NCBI GenBank assembly: GCA_026874595.1 | Contig: CM049306.1 | Span: 62,254,019-62,318,018 of the forward strand | Reading direction: 5' to 3' | DNA: 64,000 nt | Source: Sipunculus nudus | Lineage: Eukaryota; Annelida; Sipuncula; Golfingiida; Sipunculidae | In this document: positions 53,701-61,600 of the stretch, one piece after another | Layout of the letters: every line of letters begins with the position of its first letter | How positions within the stretch are numbered: position 1 is the first letter of the stretch | Translations under genes and position numbers: made by a program | The notes under the pieces: generated by a model | The model's input: the letters and a program-made list of their open reading frames with translations, nothing else | Database searches by the model: none | Told to the model about the DNA's origin: nothing

Positions 53701-55670
53701 TATCTGCAGGTATTGCAAAAAAGTCTGTACATCTGTATTTGTTATGAAAATTTATATTTTTCATGAAATTTTCTATGTTCAGGAGCAGTCAAATGGTCAA
53801 AACGTAGGTCAACTGGGACAAAACAAGAACTCCATCTGTAACTGGTCATTATCTGCCTACGCACCAAAAATCAGGCCTGTATCTGCAGGCACTGCGAAAA
53901 AAAGTCTGTACATGTGCACTTTTATAATGGAATTTCTATGTTAGAAACATTTGTTAAATTTTGAAAAATTTTTTAAGTTCAGGAGGTGTCTTATGGTCAA
54001 AAGTAGGTCAATAAGGGCAAAATGCAAACTCAATCTGTAACTAGTCATTATCTGCCCACACAGCAAAAATCAGGCCAATATCTGCAGGTATTGCGAAAAA
54101 AGTCTGTACATGTGTATTTGTCATGAAAATTTTTATTTTTTATGAAATTTTCTATGTTCAGGAGCCGTAAAACAGTCAAAAGTAGGTCAACTGGGACGAA
54201 ACATGAACTTGATCCATAACTATCATTATCTGCCCACACATAAAAAATCAGGGTGGTATCTGCAAGCATTGAGGAAAAAAAGTCCGTACATATGCATTTG
54301 TTGTGAAAATTTCTATTTTTTTCATGAAATTTTCTATGATCAGGAGCAGTCAAATGGTCAAAGGTAGGTCAACTGGGACAAAACAAGAACTCGATCTGTA
54401 ACTGGTCATTATCTGCCTACGCACCAAAAATCAGGCCTGTATCTGCAGGCACTGCGAAAAAAAGTCTGTACATGTGCACTTTTATAATGAAATTTCTATG
54501 TAAGAGCACTGTCAAACTGTCAAAAGTAGGTCAACTGGGACAAAACGTGAACTCGATCTGTAACTGGTCATTATCTGCCCACACAGCAAAAATCAGGTCA
54601 ATATCTGCAGGTATTGCAAAAAAGTCTGTACATGTGTATTTGTCATGAAAATTTATATTTTTTAATGAAATTTTCTATGTTCAGGAGCCGTAAAACGGTC
54701 AAAAATAGGTCAACTGGGACGAAAAGTGAACTCGATCTGTAACTGTCATTATCTGCCCACACATAAAAAATCAGGGTGATATCTGCAGGCATTGAGGAAA
54801 AAAAGTCCGTACATATGCATTTGTTATGAAAATTTCTATTTTTCATGAAATTTTCTATGTTCAGGAGCAGTCAAATGGTCAAAAGTAGGTCAACTGGGAC
54901 AAAACAAGAACTCCATCTGTAACTGGTCATTATCTGCCTACGCACCAAAAATCAGGCCTGTATCTGCAGGCACTGCGAAAAAAAGTCCGTACATGTGCAC
55001 TTTTTTAATGAAATTTCTATGTTAGAGCACTGTCAAACTGTCAAAAGTAGGTCAAAATGTTCAGGAGCCGTAAAACGGTCAAAAGTAGGTCAACTGGGAC
55101 GAAATGTGAACTCAATTTGTAACTGGTCTATATCTGCCCACACACCAAAAATCAGGCCAATATCTGCAGGCATTGCGAAAAAAAGTCCGTACAACTGTTT
55201 GATTTCGGAATGACGGAAGGACGGAATGACTGTGGCGGGGGCATAAAAATCAATATGATATAGAATGAATATTTTTTTAAAACTGACCTATTACATGAAA
55301 GCTTGCACTGGTAACTGAATAAGGTGACAGTAAACCCTGTAAATATATAGTTTCACTGGTTTATGGTTTTTGTATGAGCTAGTCTTAGAATTATCCTGAT
55401 ATCACAGAACTGTTGAAGTTAGGTGTATATTATCAAGCTCTTTGGCCATATATGGATTTGAACTTGGCACCATCTAACATCGTAAATTGGTTTATCTTTA
55501 AAATTAAAACACAAAAATATATCTGCTTTTTCCTCATCTAAGCTTTTAAACCTTGAGGGAGGTCATTCACACCTTGCTCAGATGGTGTGTATGAATCACG
55601 CCAGCATACACGATGCTTGTTGTCATCTTTTGGAGCATACATGTAGGTGTTCATTTTCATCATCTTCATC
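23468..55670 (-). CDS. OGA: OGA gene, protein O-GlcNAcase (13 exons, 5' end missing)
   Basis: O-GlcNAcase hydrolyses O-linked N-acetylglucosamine from Ser/Thr of nuclear and cytoplasmic proteins, opposing O-GlcNAc transferase. I assembled 13 minus-strand exons by hand. Every one has AG/GT borders and the phases chain without a break, giving 705 codons and a TAA. Order: GH84 glycoside hydrolase (55670 to about 48980), variable linker and helical stalk (47290 to 30555), pseudo-HAT domain (about 28073 to 23468). Strings such as [14 protein letters not shown] and FALLFDD match the vertebrate enzyme closely. The start of the barrel (a GFYGRPW-type motif) was not found up to base 64000, so the first exons should lie outside. 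The linker is shorter than in vertebrates. Alignment to the human protein is from memory, not a search. Confidence 0.95.
24230..24735. mobile_element. TA-flanked miniature element, pogo/mariner-like
   Basis: The left end reads TA then CAATGAAACCTC and the right end reads GGGGTTTCAT then TA, so about ten terminal bases are inverted. TA target sites and an AAACCTC terminus are typical of pogo/Tigger-type miniature elements. It sits in the last OGA intron. The repeat is short, so this is tentative. Confidence 0.4.
24790..24982 (-). CDS. OGA: OGA exon l: pseudo-HAT core strands
   Basis: Encodes [40 protein letters not shown] and [20 protein letters not shown], ending SPAE. The human equivalent is [20 protein letters not shown] then SWIPFMQEKYTKPN and LSEAE. 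The acceptor is TTTACAG, the donor GTATGT, ending in phase 0. Human OGA has about 15-20 further residues before the next conserved block that I do not find here. Confidence 0.95.
25000..26990. other. OGA intron k-l, mostly featureless
   Basis: No exon seen. Near 26.39-26.78 kb the words AAGTCC and GAGTCC recur at both edges, as in the subterminal part of a decayed DNA transposon, but ends are not resolved. Confidence 0.4.
27008..27099 (-). CDS. OGA: OGA exon k: pseudo-HAT helix
   Basis: Encodes [20 protein letters not shown] then [10 protein letters not shown] with two bases of an Arg codon. The human counterpart is VYKICREMYDDG ending PDLIGDK. The acceptor is ATTACAG and the donor is the strong GTAAGTG. 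This is a helix-loop element typical of GNAT-like folds; metazoan OGA is thought not to bind acetyl-CoA here. Confidence 0.93.
27972..28073 (-). CDS. OGA: OGA exon j: entry to the pseudo-HAT domain
   Basis: Thirty-four codons, phase 0 at both ends: [20 protein letters not shown] then [14 protein letters not shown]. Human OGA has QRLLPIDGANDLF and VYTIRPY here. YTIRPY begins the first strand of the acetyltransferase-like fold. The acceptor is TCCTCAG and the donor GTAAAT. Confidence 0.94.
28080..30550. other. OGA intron i-j with one R2 copy and C tracts
   Basis: Contains two C runs near 29197-29234 separated by a duplicated AATGACAGGCAG-like spacer, and a short R2 element at 29.9-30.5 kb. No other exon seen. 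Confidence 0.5.
29889..30520 (+). mobile_element. short, single-unit R2 element
   Basis: It starts AACAAGGGACCCATGGGTCA then GGCTCAGCTGA and contains GTTTGGACCCATAACTT and TGATATTAGGCAGTCTTGAA. It ends with CCAGACGGAC and a decayed hairpin. Only one core unit remains, against two in the 11.5 kb copy. Confidence 0.7.
30555..30640 (-). CDS. OGA: OGA exon i: EPWVNRGGL segment
   Basis: A short exon encoding [20 protein letters not shown] then GGLHSEFR. The human equivalent reads DQEPWAFRGGLAGEFQ, so the register is unambiguous. The acceptor is TTTACAG and the donor GTGAGA. It starts with two bases completing an Ala codon and ends in phase 0. It sits alone between two long introns. Confidence 0.93.
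31478..31815 (+). repeat. isolated left arm of an R1/R2-type element
   Basis: ACAAGGGACCTTTGGGTCAC followed by GGCGCTCAGCTG is the left-end signature of the family. No matching core follows before the right arm of the inverted element at 31816, so this copy is truncated or recombined. Confidence 0.5.
31816..35226 (-). mobile_element. R1 tandem-core element, minus orientation, interrupted
   Basis: On the minus strand it begins AACAAGTGACCCATGGGTCA, with GCTCAGCTGACT just inside (35190-35226). After an insertion it carries about six core units of 338 bp (33870 to 31930), then a (ACGG)n-like tract and the terminal hairpin AGCTCAGATGACT / loop / AGTCATCTGAGCT near 31820. Each unit carries GGTGGCGCCACC or a decayed form, then ATTCGTAAAAA and GAGACCTTTAAAGAT complement words. 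It lies in the OGA intron between exons h and i. Confidence 0.85.
33871..35045 (-). mobile_element. hairpin-capped element inserted in the R1 copy
   Basis: Starts at a hairpin, 33871-33900: arm GTATCCGCCAAAAC, loop GAA, arm GTTTTGCGGATAC, one bulge. A lone arm-like copy, ATTTTGGCAGATAC, lies at 34997-35010 near the other end. Comparison with the uninterrupted R1 copy at 43.7 kb shows the core-to-left-arm transition being broken here. Three core units of about 278 bp start near 34106, 34381 and 34662 at TATCTCGGGAACC-type words. The right boundary is good to a few tens of bases. Confidence 0.65.
35230..36120. other. intronic AT-rich spacer
   Basis: No exon or clear repeat seen in this part of the OGA intron. 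Confidence 0.4.
36125..37454 (+). mobile_element. R2 tandem-core element, two units
   Basis: Closely matches 12.76-14.10 kb over both core units, including TGTTTAGGCCCATAACTT, the GGCAGTCTTGAAGTGTAACA word and GGGGACATCTAACATTATGC. It ends with the hairpin AGCTCAGATGACT / TAT / AGTCAGCTGAGCT and AAAAA at 37454. The ACGG tract before the hairpin is nearly lost in this copy. The left arm is missing or decayed. Confidence 0.78.
37729..38679 (+). mobile_element. R1 element, short array
   Basis: Begins ATGACCCAGGGGTCATGAAG with a decayed GCTCAGTTACG arm, has about two diverged core units with ATGGGTAACAGAG and CAGTCTGCAGGAACTGATG, and ends GGACGGACGGACAC, then the hairpin, ending AAAAA at 38679. 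Confidence 0.72.
39297..39480 (-). CDS. OGA: OGA exon h: stalk domain, [12 protein letters not shown]
   Basis: Encodes [20 protein letters not shown], then [20 protein letters not shown] and NSYIKWL. The human protein has NRTILYDMYSYVWDIKS and FVQWLG here, a helical segment of the stalk. The acceptor is TTTTGCAG. The donor GTAGGT leaves one base that joins CC of the next exon to make Ala. A 8.7 kb intron full of nested repeats follows. Confidence 0.94.
40136..41134 (+). mobile_element. R1 element, about two units
   Basis: Left arm AACAAGTGACCCATGGGTCA then GACGCTCAGCAGACT; core units with CAGGTGGCGCCACCAGTCTG at about 40530; right arm GGACGGACGACAGACAAAGG and the hairpin ending at 41134. A run of about 18 G lies at 40900-40917. 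It is in the OGA intron between exons g and h. Confidence 0.8.
41380..41540 (+). repeat. R2 right-end remnant
   Basis: Contains GGGGACATCTTACTGTATGC, a decayed CAACAGACGGC tract and TCAGCTGAGCTAAAAAC. Only the last core part and right arm survive. Confidence 0.55.
41540..42000. other. intronic spacer, no supported gene
   Basis: A 60-codon minus-strand frame with ATG lies at 41678-41860, less AT-rich than its surroundings, but no motif or family is recognised and no splice partner was found. Confidence 0.35.
42024..42072. repeat. perfect 19 bp hairpin
   Basis: The arms CCAGTTGTGGCTCTGTTGT and ACAACAGAGCCACAACTGG pair perfectly around an 11-base loop. Outer flanks (ACTCAATAT and ATATTGAGT) continue the symmetry loosely. 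Perfect arms suggest recent origin or selection for pairing. Confidence 0.92.
42095..42565. mobile_element. foldback element with 46 bp inverted repeats
   Basis: Arms at 42095-42140 and 42520-42565 are inverted copies with about 41 of 46 bases matching; both contain GTAGAAACTCT and GGACTCAATA or complements. The 380 bp interior has no protein. The left arm overlaps the outer flank of the perfect hairpin at 42.05 kb. It is probably a miniature inverted-repeat element; no target duplication was resolved. Confidence 0.8.
43298..43507 (-). CDS. OGA: OGA exon g: stalk domain, [10 protein letters not shown]
   Basis: Exactly 70 codons in phase 0 at both ends. It encodes [20 protein letters not shown], then [17 protein letters not shown]. 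The human counterpart is [20 protein letters not shown] with LRANSSVV, at the start of the conserved stalk after the linker. The acceptor is GTAAAAG, a weak tract, and the donor GTAGGA. The first residues, [12 protein letters not shown], are linker and not conserved. Confidence 0.93.
43716..45975 (+). mobile_element. R1 element with about six units, least interrupted copy
   Basis: Left arm ACAAGTGACCAATGGGTCAT then GACGCTCAGCTGACTGGG; core units of roughly 340 bp marked by AAAGGTCTCAAAAATAGAGA near 44104, 44445, 44918, 45256 and 45580; right arm GACAGACGGACGGCGGACAA then GTGATCACTATAG and a hairpin ending near 45975. A local duplication around 44.12-44.25 and 44.59-44.72 kb has altered the unit spacing. 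It serves as the reference to define the insertion at 33.87 kb. In the OGA intron between exons f and g. Confidence 0.88.
46085..46420 (+). repeat. dispersed repeat fragment with ACGG tail
   Basis: Contains recurring CCTTGTGATCCCAAAA / CCTCATGACCCCAAAA words about 140 bases apart and ends GACTGGACGGACAGACAAAG. It resembles the right half of the tandem-core elements but has no terminal hairpin that I can see. Confidence 0.45.
47088..47290 (-). CDS. OGA: OGA exon f: variable linker and start of stalk
   Basis: The firm part is [20 protein letters not shown], matching human YSPQMALKLALTEWLQEF. It is followed by a hydrophilic stretch ending KKFK before the donor GTACAG. The acceptor is less certain. 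CAAG at 47291-47294 follows a pyrimidine tract and keeps phase, adding a lysine- and aspartate-rich linker. AAAG acceptors starting the exon near 47284 or at 47233 also keep phase and would shorten the linker. The vertebrate protein has a much longer acidic insert after this helix. Confidence 0.8.
47690..48781 (+). mobile_element. tandem array with hairpin end (R4), unit about 144 bp
   Basis: About seven units marked by GGAGCCCTCATAGGTACCAA, GAATTTGGGAAAGCTGCAGT and GTTGTTGTTGAGTTATC. The GAGCCCT word recurs at about 47755, 47901, 48047, 48187, 48330, 48477 and 48621. The right end has GGAAGGACAGATGGCCGGAA, GTGATCACTATAG, then a hairpin at 48759-48781: GGCACCGCTT / GTC / AAGCGGGGCC. It fills the OGA intron between exons e and f. 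Confidence 0.85.
48978..49262 (-). CDS. OGA: OGA exon e: GH84 active-site WDN...ND motif
   Basis: The longest internal exon. It encodes [20 protein letters not shown], then [20 protein letters not shown], then [20 protein letters not shown]. Trp at 49180-49182, Asn at 49174-49176 and Asp at 49159-49161 match human Trp278, Asn280 and Asp285. The acceptor is CCACAG and the donor GTAATT. It ends TDNDT plus one base, where the variable linker starts. Confidence 0.96.
49847..51382. mobile_element. 1.5 kb TTAA-flanked DNA transposon, non-autonomous
   Basis: Ends AGGTGCTCATTCACCT and AGGTGATTGGGCCCCT are inverted copies at 13 of 16 bases, each flanked by TTAA (49843-49846 and 51383-51386). The R5 array resumes in register on the far side, giving direct evidence of insertion. 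TTAA target choice is known for piggyBac-type transposases; no transposase is present to confirm it. Confidence 0.78.
50178..51252. mobile_element. nested 1.07 kb inverted-repeat element
   Basis: Inside the TTAA-flanked element, CATATTTATTCTAATTTGGC at the left is mirrored by GCCAAATTGGAATAAATACG at the right: roughly 27 bp terminal repeats with few mismatches. Both are followed inward by a GTCGAGA word. The interior is GC-richer with CpG-rich patches near 50.7-51.1 kb and no recognised protein. The target duplication is unclear; ACA on each side is one option. Confidence 0.65.
51529..51627 (-). CDS. OGA: OGA exon d: EYC segment to LWTG
   Basis: A short exon encoding [20 protein letters not shown] then [13 protein letters not shown]. 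The Tyr of EYC corresponds to human Tyr219, a substrate contact, and ILWTG|PK lines up with human VLWTGPK. The Glu codon is split between exons c and d. The acceptor is TTTACAG and the donor GTATCC. A roughly 50 bp tandem repeat begins just downstream of it in the intron. Confidence 0.93.
52104..52275 (-). CDS. OGA: OGA exon c: catalytic Asp-Asp pair
   Basis: The exon encodes [19 protein letters not shown] and [19 protein letters not shown], ending in FLFCPT. The adjacent aspartates at 52234-52236 and 52231-52233 match human Asp174 and Asp175, the pair that drives substrate-assisted catalysis. Both are intact, so the enzyme should be active. The acceptor is TGTACAG and the donor GTGAGT; the exon begins in phase 0 and ends with one base. 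Confidence 0.96.
52871..53001 (-). CDS. OGA: OGA exon b: GH84 barrel, SPGLDITY segment
   Basis: The exon encodes [20 protein letters not shown] followed by LSPGLDITY and a charged helix ending KQKLQQ. The human counterpart reads YAISPGLDITF then KLDQ. The acceptor is TTCCAG and the donor GTACTG. It receives one base from exon a and ends in phase 0. The large satellite-like array at 53.0-55.2 kb fills the intron just upstream. Confidence 0.94.
53041..55245 (+). repeat. 2.2 kb tandem array with higher-order structure (R3)
   Basis: About 13 monomers of 160-180 bp marked by AAAAGTAGGTCAACTGGGAC, GTCATTATCTGCC and CAGGCACTGCGAAAAAAAGT. At least four monomer types alternate (A: AGGAGGTGTCTTATGG; B: AGGAGCCGTAAAACAG; C: AGGAGCAGTCAAATGG; D: TTAGAGCACCGTCAAA). 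Type A recurs at 53043 and 53943, a roughly 900 bp higher-order period. The array ends GGAATGACGGAAGGACGGAA. It lies wholly in the OGA intron between exons a and b. Confidence 0.92.
55573..55670 (-). CDS. OGA: OGA exon a: GH84 barrel, APKDD motif
   Basis: This exon encodes 32 residues including [15 protein letters not shown], which corresponds to the human segment holding Lys98, an active-site contact. The acceptor is CTGCAG and the donor is GTGTGA. It starts with one base completing the preceding codon and ends with one base, a G, that joins AT of the next exon to give Asp. It is the most upstream exon found. The missing upstream exon must end with two codon bases. Confidence 0.93.
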
Positions 55671-55679
55671 CTGCAGGAA

Positions 55680-56250
55680 GAAATACACCTCATCAGCTAT
55701 GACTACATGTACCAATACATGTCAATGTATTACATGTACTGATTGATACATGTCAGTGTATCATTCTTTATCATGTTTTGTTAAACTATATATGTTAACA
55801 GAAGAGTTTTCATGTCTAGTGAACAAATCGTTGTCTATTTGTTCTGTTCACAGCTTCAGTCTATGTTAAAATGCTCTTCAATTATTGATAACTAAATCTG
55901 ACTGACTGTGATCAAGTTTTATTTACAACACAATAGATGCAAAAGCATCTAATGATAAAAAACATGTATTTGTAAAGATTTCAGTATTTCAACTAAGTGA
56001 CTGTAATATGCATGTAAATATATCCACAGGGAACATACAAAACCCTGCCAATAATAGAATAATGGACATGAGCTGAAGCATAATAATACACATTTAATTA
56101 TTAACTGAAATAAACTGCTGTAAATAATAAAAATTATCCATTTTAAAAGAGCATGAAATAAATTTGCTTAGCAAACTAAAACAAGCCAGTTAGTTGTACA
56201 TTGCATCTGCACTGTGTAATATATGAAACTTGTAGCCTGAAATCATTTAA
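55680..56250. other. upstream OGA intron, unique-looking
   Basis: AT-rich, no exon recognised. The missing upstream OGA exon, which should end with two codon bases and encode the end of the barrel's first third, was looked for here and not found. Confidence 0.4.
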
Positions 56251-56254
56251 TGAT

Positions 56255-57570
56255 TCAAAAACGATTTTTTTAGCATATCCATTTTTTGCATGAAAACCAG
56301 AGTTCTTTTTTTAATCAACAAATTTTATAAATAAGCATTGAAAAACATTTTGAAAATATAAGTAAATTCAGAACTGTTAGTTGCATCATTATTTATTCTT
56401 AGTTTGGCTCACATCAAGTCAAATTATGCATGTATGTATATTTTATTATTTTTAATTCATAAATATATTTTTAACAGAAAATATCACTTAAATAACATGG
56501 TGCCAAAACATGGCAATTTTACAATTTTTTCTTTGAATCTTTATTAAAAAATAGTGTTGTACATTGGAGTTCATGCTTTACATTATTAACTAAACAAAAG
56601 ATCCATTAAAATTTAAAATTTGAAAGATTTAAATTTCCCTTTTCACATCAGGTATACACACTGTTAGTTGGATGAGGGAAAAACAATATCACCATGCTAA
56701 TTACCATCAACTATAACTTAGTATTGTAATTAATATTCAAGTTTTTATTCTTTTGAAGTAAGGAATTCCTCATATTATGAAGATCAACACTTTTATAGCA
56801 ATACATCACTTTGTGGACACAATTAAATGTGCACTTTATTCATTGTAACCCCTTGTGGGTTGGCTTGAGGTAAACAAAACTTGACAAGGTGTATGAAAAT
56901 TTGAATTAAAGCTACCCTTTTTCATCCATTCCTGTCAAATTTCAGATTTTTTTAGCTTAAAACCTTATCTGTCCATCAGGTGAAAATAAAAGCAAATGTA
57001 CAAACAGAAAAAAATGTGCCATAGCCAAAGTTGGGCATAATTTAATATAATGATTTAACATTTATTATGCTAATAACATAAACAATTTACAAAATGTTTA
57101 TCTTATTTCTAGAATACAATAAAAATTACATTGACTACTGGAATATGCTTAAAATAAGCTCTCTAGCTAAACAAATTATCATGTTAAGTGAGTAAATATA
57201 TTTCCTGATTTCTGACAAAGTGAATTATGTTTGGGCCTGTAACTTCAAAGATTTATGCAACTTTGACTAAATTTCTGGCATGTACATAGGAAATATATGC
57301 AGGTATGGTTGTATCAAAAATGAATTGATTAACAACAGCAGTTTTCATAGTGGGTAGTTTTGACCTGTAACAATAGGCCACTGGAAAATGAATGTTTTTA
57401 CTTAATTTCTAGAAGGAGCATTGACCCAGTTTCAAGTTTGGTAGGAGAACTTGGGGACATCTAACTCTAAGTCAGTTTTGGATTTGTAGGTCTAACTGTT
57501 TTAAAACGTGCCCTATAAATGGACACCTGGCCAGCTGGCCAGCCAGATGGATGATGGACTGAGCCAAAAT
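56255..57570 (+). repeat. diverged R2 element
   Basis: Parallels 11.86-13.35 kb in order: TTTAGCATATCC, a GCATGTATGTATATTTTA patch, CACTTTGTGGACACAATTAA, GTTTGGGCCTGTAACTT and GGGGACATCTAACTC. The right end is decayed to GATGGATGATGGACTGAGCC. It is the oldest-looking copy. Confidence 0.65.
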
Positions 57571-57579
57571 AAGAATTGA

Positions 57580-58605
57580 ACTGATCCATTTATTTCATTC
57601 AATTTTCTAGATACTATGTAGCACTGCTATGTTTTGTGTGAAATAATTTCATGACCAAAGTTACATAATCTTACTTGCAAGATTCAACAACCTGTACACC
57701 ACAATTTCCATGAATTAAACTCTCCATGAAATACTCACACTTTCATAGTGAAGTTCCTGCATCAAAGCTCAAGTGAGCAGTTCTAATATTATATTGAAAA
57801 TTATAGGAAATTGTCCAAAGCTTACAGCAAGCAAAATGTATGGTCATCAGAGCAGCTGTAAAACATGCCCTGCTAAAAGGTAGGAATATCTCGCTGCATA
57901 GCAGAGTTGACTTGGAAATCAAATGAGCTTTAAACTGTTTTCCTTCTTTATGGTTCAGAATCATCCATGATGGGTATACTTTTTAACTAAATATGGAGTC
58001 TCTGATTCAGATAAAATTTTGCAAATCCAACTCCTTGCCAATCAGATGTAGTGGCATTGTCTACTGTTATAATAAGAAGTTGACCAATAGTGGCTAGGGG
58101 TAGGTTTCCATTAAAAAAAATATAATCTATGTATTTTAAAGATTTAATTTAAAAACAGGTAAACACCTCTGCAAAAGTAGTGTCTAAGGCAAGAACATAT
58201 ATTATGTGTGCCAAAGAGCTTATATAGATAGCGATGCAACTCTGGGTCTTGCTATGTTTAATGTTGCTGAAAAAGGTCAGAAAAGTCCCTTATCAAAGGC
58301 ACAGAGAGATGTTGCTGACAGGCCTGGTGCTAACTGATATGACACGAGATTCTACCCATATTGTGACTTCGGAATGACTCGTTAGTTTTCAAAGACCCAA
58401 GGTGTTTTTGTCAGTTAAGTTGGGTTCTCCTCATATAAATCTTGAGTATTTAATGTAATTACTGGCACAATCTTAAAACAATATATTTTCATTTAGACAT
58501 CCATTAGCATACCAACGTGTGAGACTGTCACTGCCTGGGCGGCAGTAACATGGGTGATAATACGAGAAATGCAGCATCAATGATGCAGTGGTTGAGGGCT
58601 GACAT
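57580..58605. other. no recognised feature
   Basis: No exon, array or terminal repeat identified. Confidence 0.4.
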
Positions 58606-58610
58606 TTAAA

Positions 58611-61600
58611 AACAAGTGACCCAGGGGTCATGACGCTCAGCTGACTAGGAAGACATTGACAAAAGTAATTTTATCATCTGAATGTCAAATTTGAATGAAA
58701 TACTTTTTCCAAACTTGACCTTTTGTATAAAATCATCCAATATTCATTGGGGTACTATGGAGCTCTGTAGCATGAAGGATATGGGTAACAGACACCTATT
58801 TTCAAGGTTTACAAGATGACTTTTCAGGGGTCTCCCAGCATGTCAAAAAATAAAATTCTAGGTCCAGTTATTATGATTTGTGCCCTGTTAACAAATCCAA
58901 ATGTTTATTCTGGGGGGTATTTCAAAGCCGCATAGGATGAAGGATATGGGTAACAGAGATGTAATTTCAGGTGCACAAGGAGACTTTTCAGGGGCCTCCC
59001 AGCATATCAAGAAAGGAGATTCTAGGTCAAGTCATTATAATTTGTGCTCTGTTAACAGATGACCAAATCTTTATTCTGGGGAGTACTTCAGAGCCCCAGA
59101 GCATGAAGGATATGGGTAACAGGGACCTTATTTCGGGTTTCCATGTAGACCTTTTATGGGCTTCCCTGGAGGTGAGGACAGAAGATTCTAGGTCCAGTCA
59201 TTATGATTTGTGCCCTGTTAATATATGACCAAATCTTTATTCTGGGGGGTACTTCAGAGCCCCATGGCTCACAGAATATGGGTAACAGGGACCTTATTTC
59301 GGGTTTCCATGTAGACCTTTTATGGGCTTCCCTGGAGGTAAGGGCAGAAGATTCTAGGTCCAGTCATTATGATTTGTGCCCTGTTTACAAATGACCAAAT
59401 GTTTAAAGATCACAAAAGTAGAGAAAAAAAATCGTAAAAAATAAAAAAAATATAGGTGGCGCCACCAATCTCCAGAAATTGATGAAACACTCCATGATCA
59501 ATATCCATGCAAAGAATCATGGTGATTTATGCATTAGTTGTTCAGATACTTGAGCTTTTGTATTAAATTTTGCATTATTCTGGGGGGTACTTCAGAACCC
59601 CATAGCTCGAAGAATATAGGTCACAGTGACCTAATTTCAGGTTTAAAAGGAGAATTTCCATAGACCTCCCAGGATTTCAAGTAAGAAGATTCCCGGTCTA
59701 GCGGTTACAATTTGTGCCCTGTTAACAGACAGACGCCTGGATGGCCGGACGGACGACGGACAAAAGGTGATCCCTACAGCTCAGATGACTTTCAGTCAGC
59801 TGAGCTAAAAATTGAAAAAATACAGGTGGTGCCACCAGAATGCAGAAACTGATGAAACATTTCATGATCAATATCCATGCAAAGAATCATGGTGATCAAT
59901 ATAATAATTGTTCAGATACTTGAACTTTTGTATCAAATTTTCCATTATTCTGGGGGGTACTTCGGAGCCCCATAGCTCAGAGGTTATGGGTAACAGAGAC
60001 CTAATTTCAGGTTTCCATGGAGACTTTTCATGGGCCTCTCAGCATGTCAAGAGAGAAGATTCTTGGTCCAGTTGTTACGATTTGTGCCATGTTAACAGAT
60101 GACCGCATCTTATGAGGTCTCAAAAATAGAGAAAAAAATTCGTAAAAATAAAAAAAAATACAGGTGGCGCCACCATACTGCAGAAACTGATGACACATTC
60201 CATGATCAATATCCATGCAAAGAATCATGGTGATCACTGCAATAGTTGTTTAGATACTTGAGCTTTTGTATCAAATTGTCCATTATTCTGAGGGATGCTT
60301 CAGATGACTTACAGTCAGCTGAGCTAAAAACACTTAATGGTCAATATCCATGCAAAGAATCATGATGATCTCCGTATTAGTTGTTCAGATACTTCAGTTT
60401 TTGTATCAAATTGTCCATTATTCTGAGGGATACTTCAGAGTCCTATAGCTTGAAGGATATGGGTAACAGAGACCTAATTTCAAGTTTCCACAGGCACCTT
60501 TCATGGGCCTCCTTGCATGACAAGAATGAAGATTCTAGGTCCAGTTGTTGCGATTTGTACCCTGTTGACAGATAACCACATCTTTAAAGGTCTCAAAAAA
60601 AAGGAAAAAAATTCGTAAAAATTTGAAAAAAAATAGAGGTGGCACACCCAGTCTGCAGAAACTGATGGAACAGCTCATGATCAACATGTATGCCGAATAT
60701 CATGACCATCAGTGTTGTAGTTATTGAAATACTGCAGTTTTTGTATCAAATTTTCCATTATTCTGGGGGGGGGGGGGGGTATTTTGGACCCATACAGCTT
60801 AAAGAATATGGGTAACAGAGACCTAATTTCAAGTTTTCATGGAGACTTTTCATGGGTCTCCCTGTGTGTCAAGAATGAAGATTCTTGGTCCAGTTTTTAT
60901 GATTTGTGCCCTGTTAACAGATGTTCATATCTTTAAAGGTCTCAAAAATACAGAAAAATTTCGTAAAAAAAACCGAACAAATACAGGTGGTGCCACCAGT
61001 CTGCAGAAACTTATGAAACACTCCATGATCAATATCCATGCAAACAATTATGGTTATCTCTGCATTAGTTGTTCAGATACTTTAGCTTTTGTATCAAATT
61101 TTACATTATTCTGAGCTGTACTTTAGAGTGCCATAGCTCAAAGGATATGGGTAACAGAGACCAAATTTCAGGTTTCCATGGAGACTTATAATGGGTCTCC
61201 CTGTGTGTCAAGAACGAAGATTCTAGGTCCAGTTGTTACGATTTGTACCCTGTTGACAGATAACTACATCCTTAAAGGTCTCAAAAATGGAGAAAACAAT
61301 TTGTGAACATTGAAAAATACAGGTGGCGCCACCAGTCTGCACAAACTGATGAAACATCTCATGATCAATATGTATGTCGAAAAATCATGACCATCAGTGA
61401 TGTATTTAATGAGATATTGAAGTTTTTGTATGAAATTTTTGACTATTCTGGGGGATAATTTTGGGCCCCATAGCTCGAAGGATATGGGTAACAGAGACCT
61501 AATTTCTGGTTTCCATGGAGACTTTTCATAGGTCTCTCAGTGTGTCGAAAATGAAGATTCTAGGTCCAGTCGTTACGATTTGTGCCACGCTAACAGATGA

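Noticed and set aside
53149-54353. 91- and 101-codon minus-strand frames sharing a C-terminal block
   Set aside because: They fall on the tandem R3 monomers and duplicate with them.
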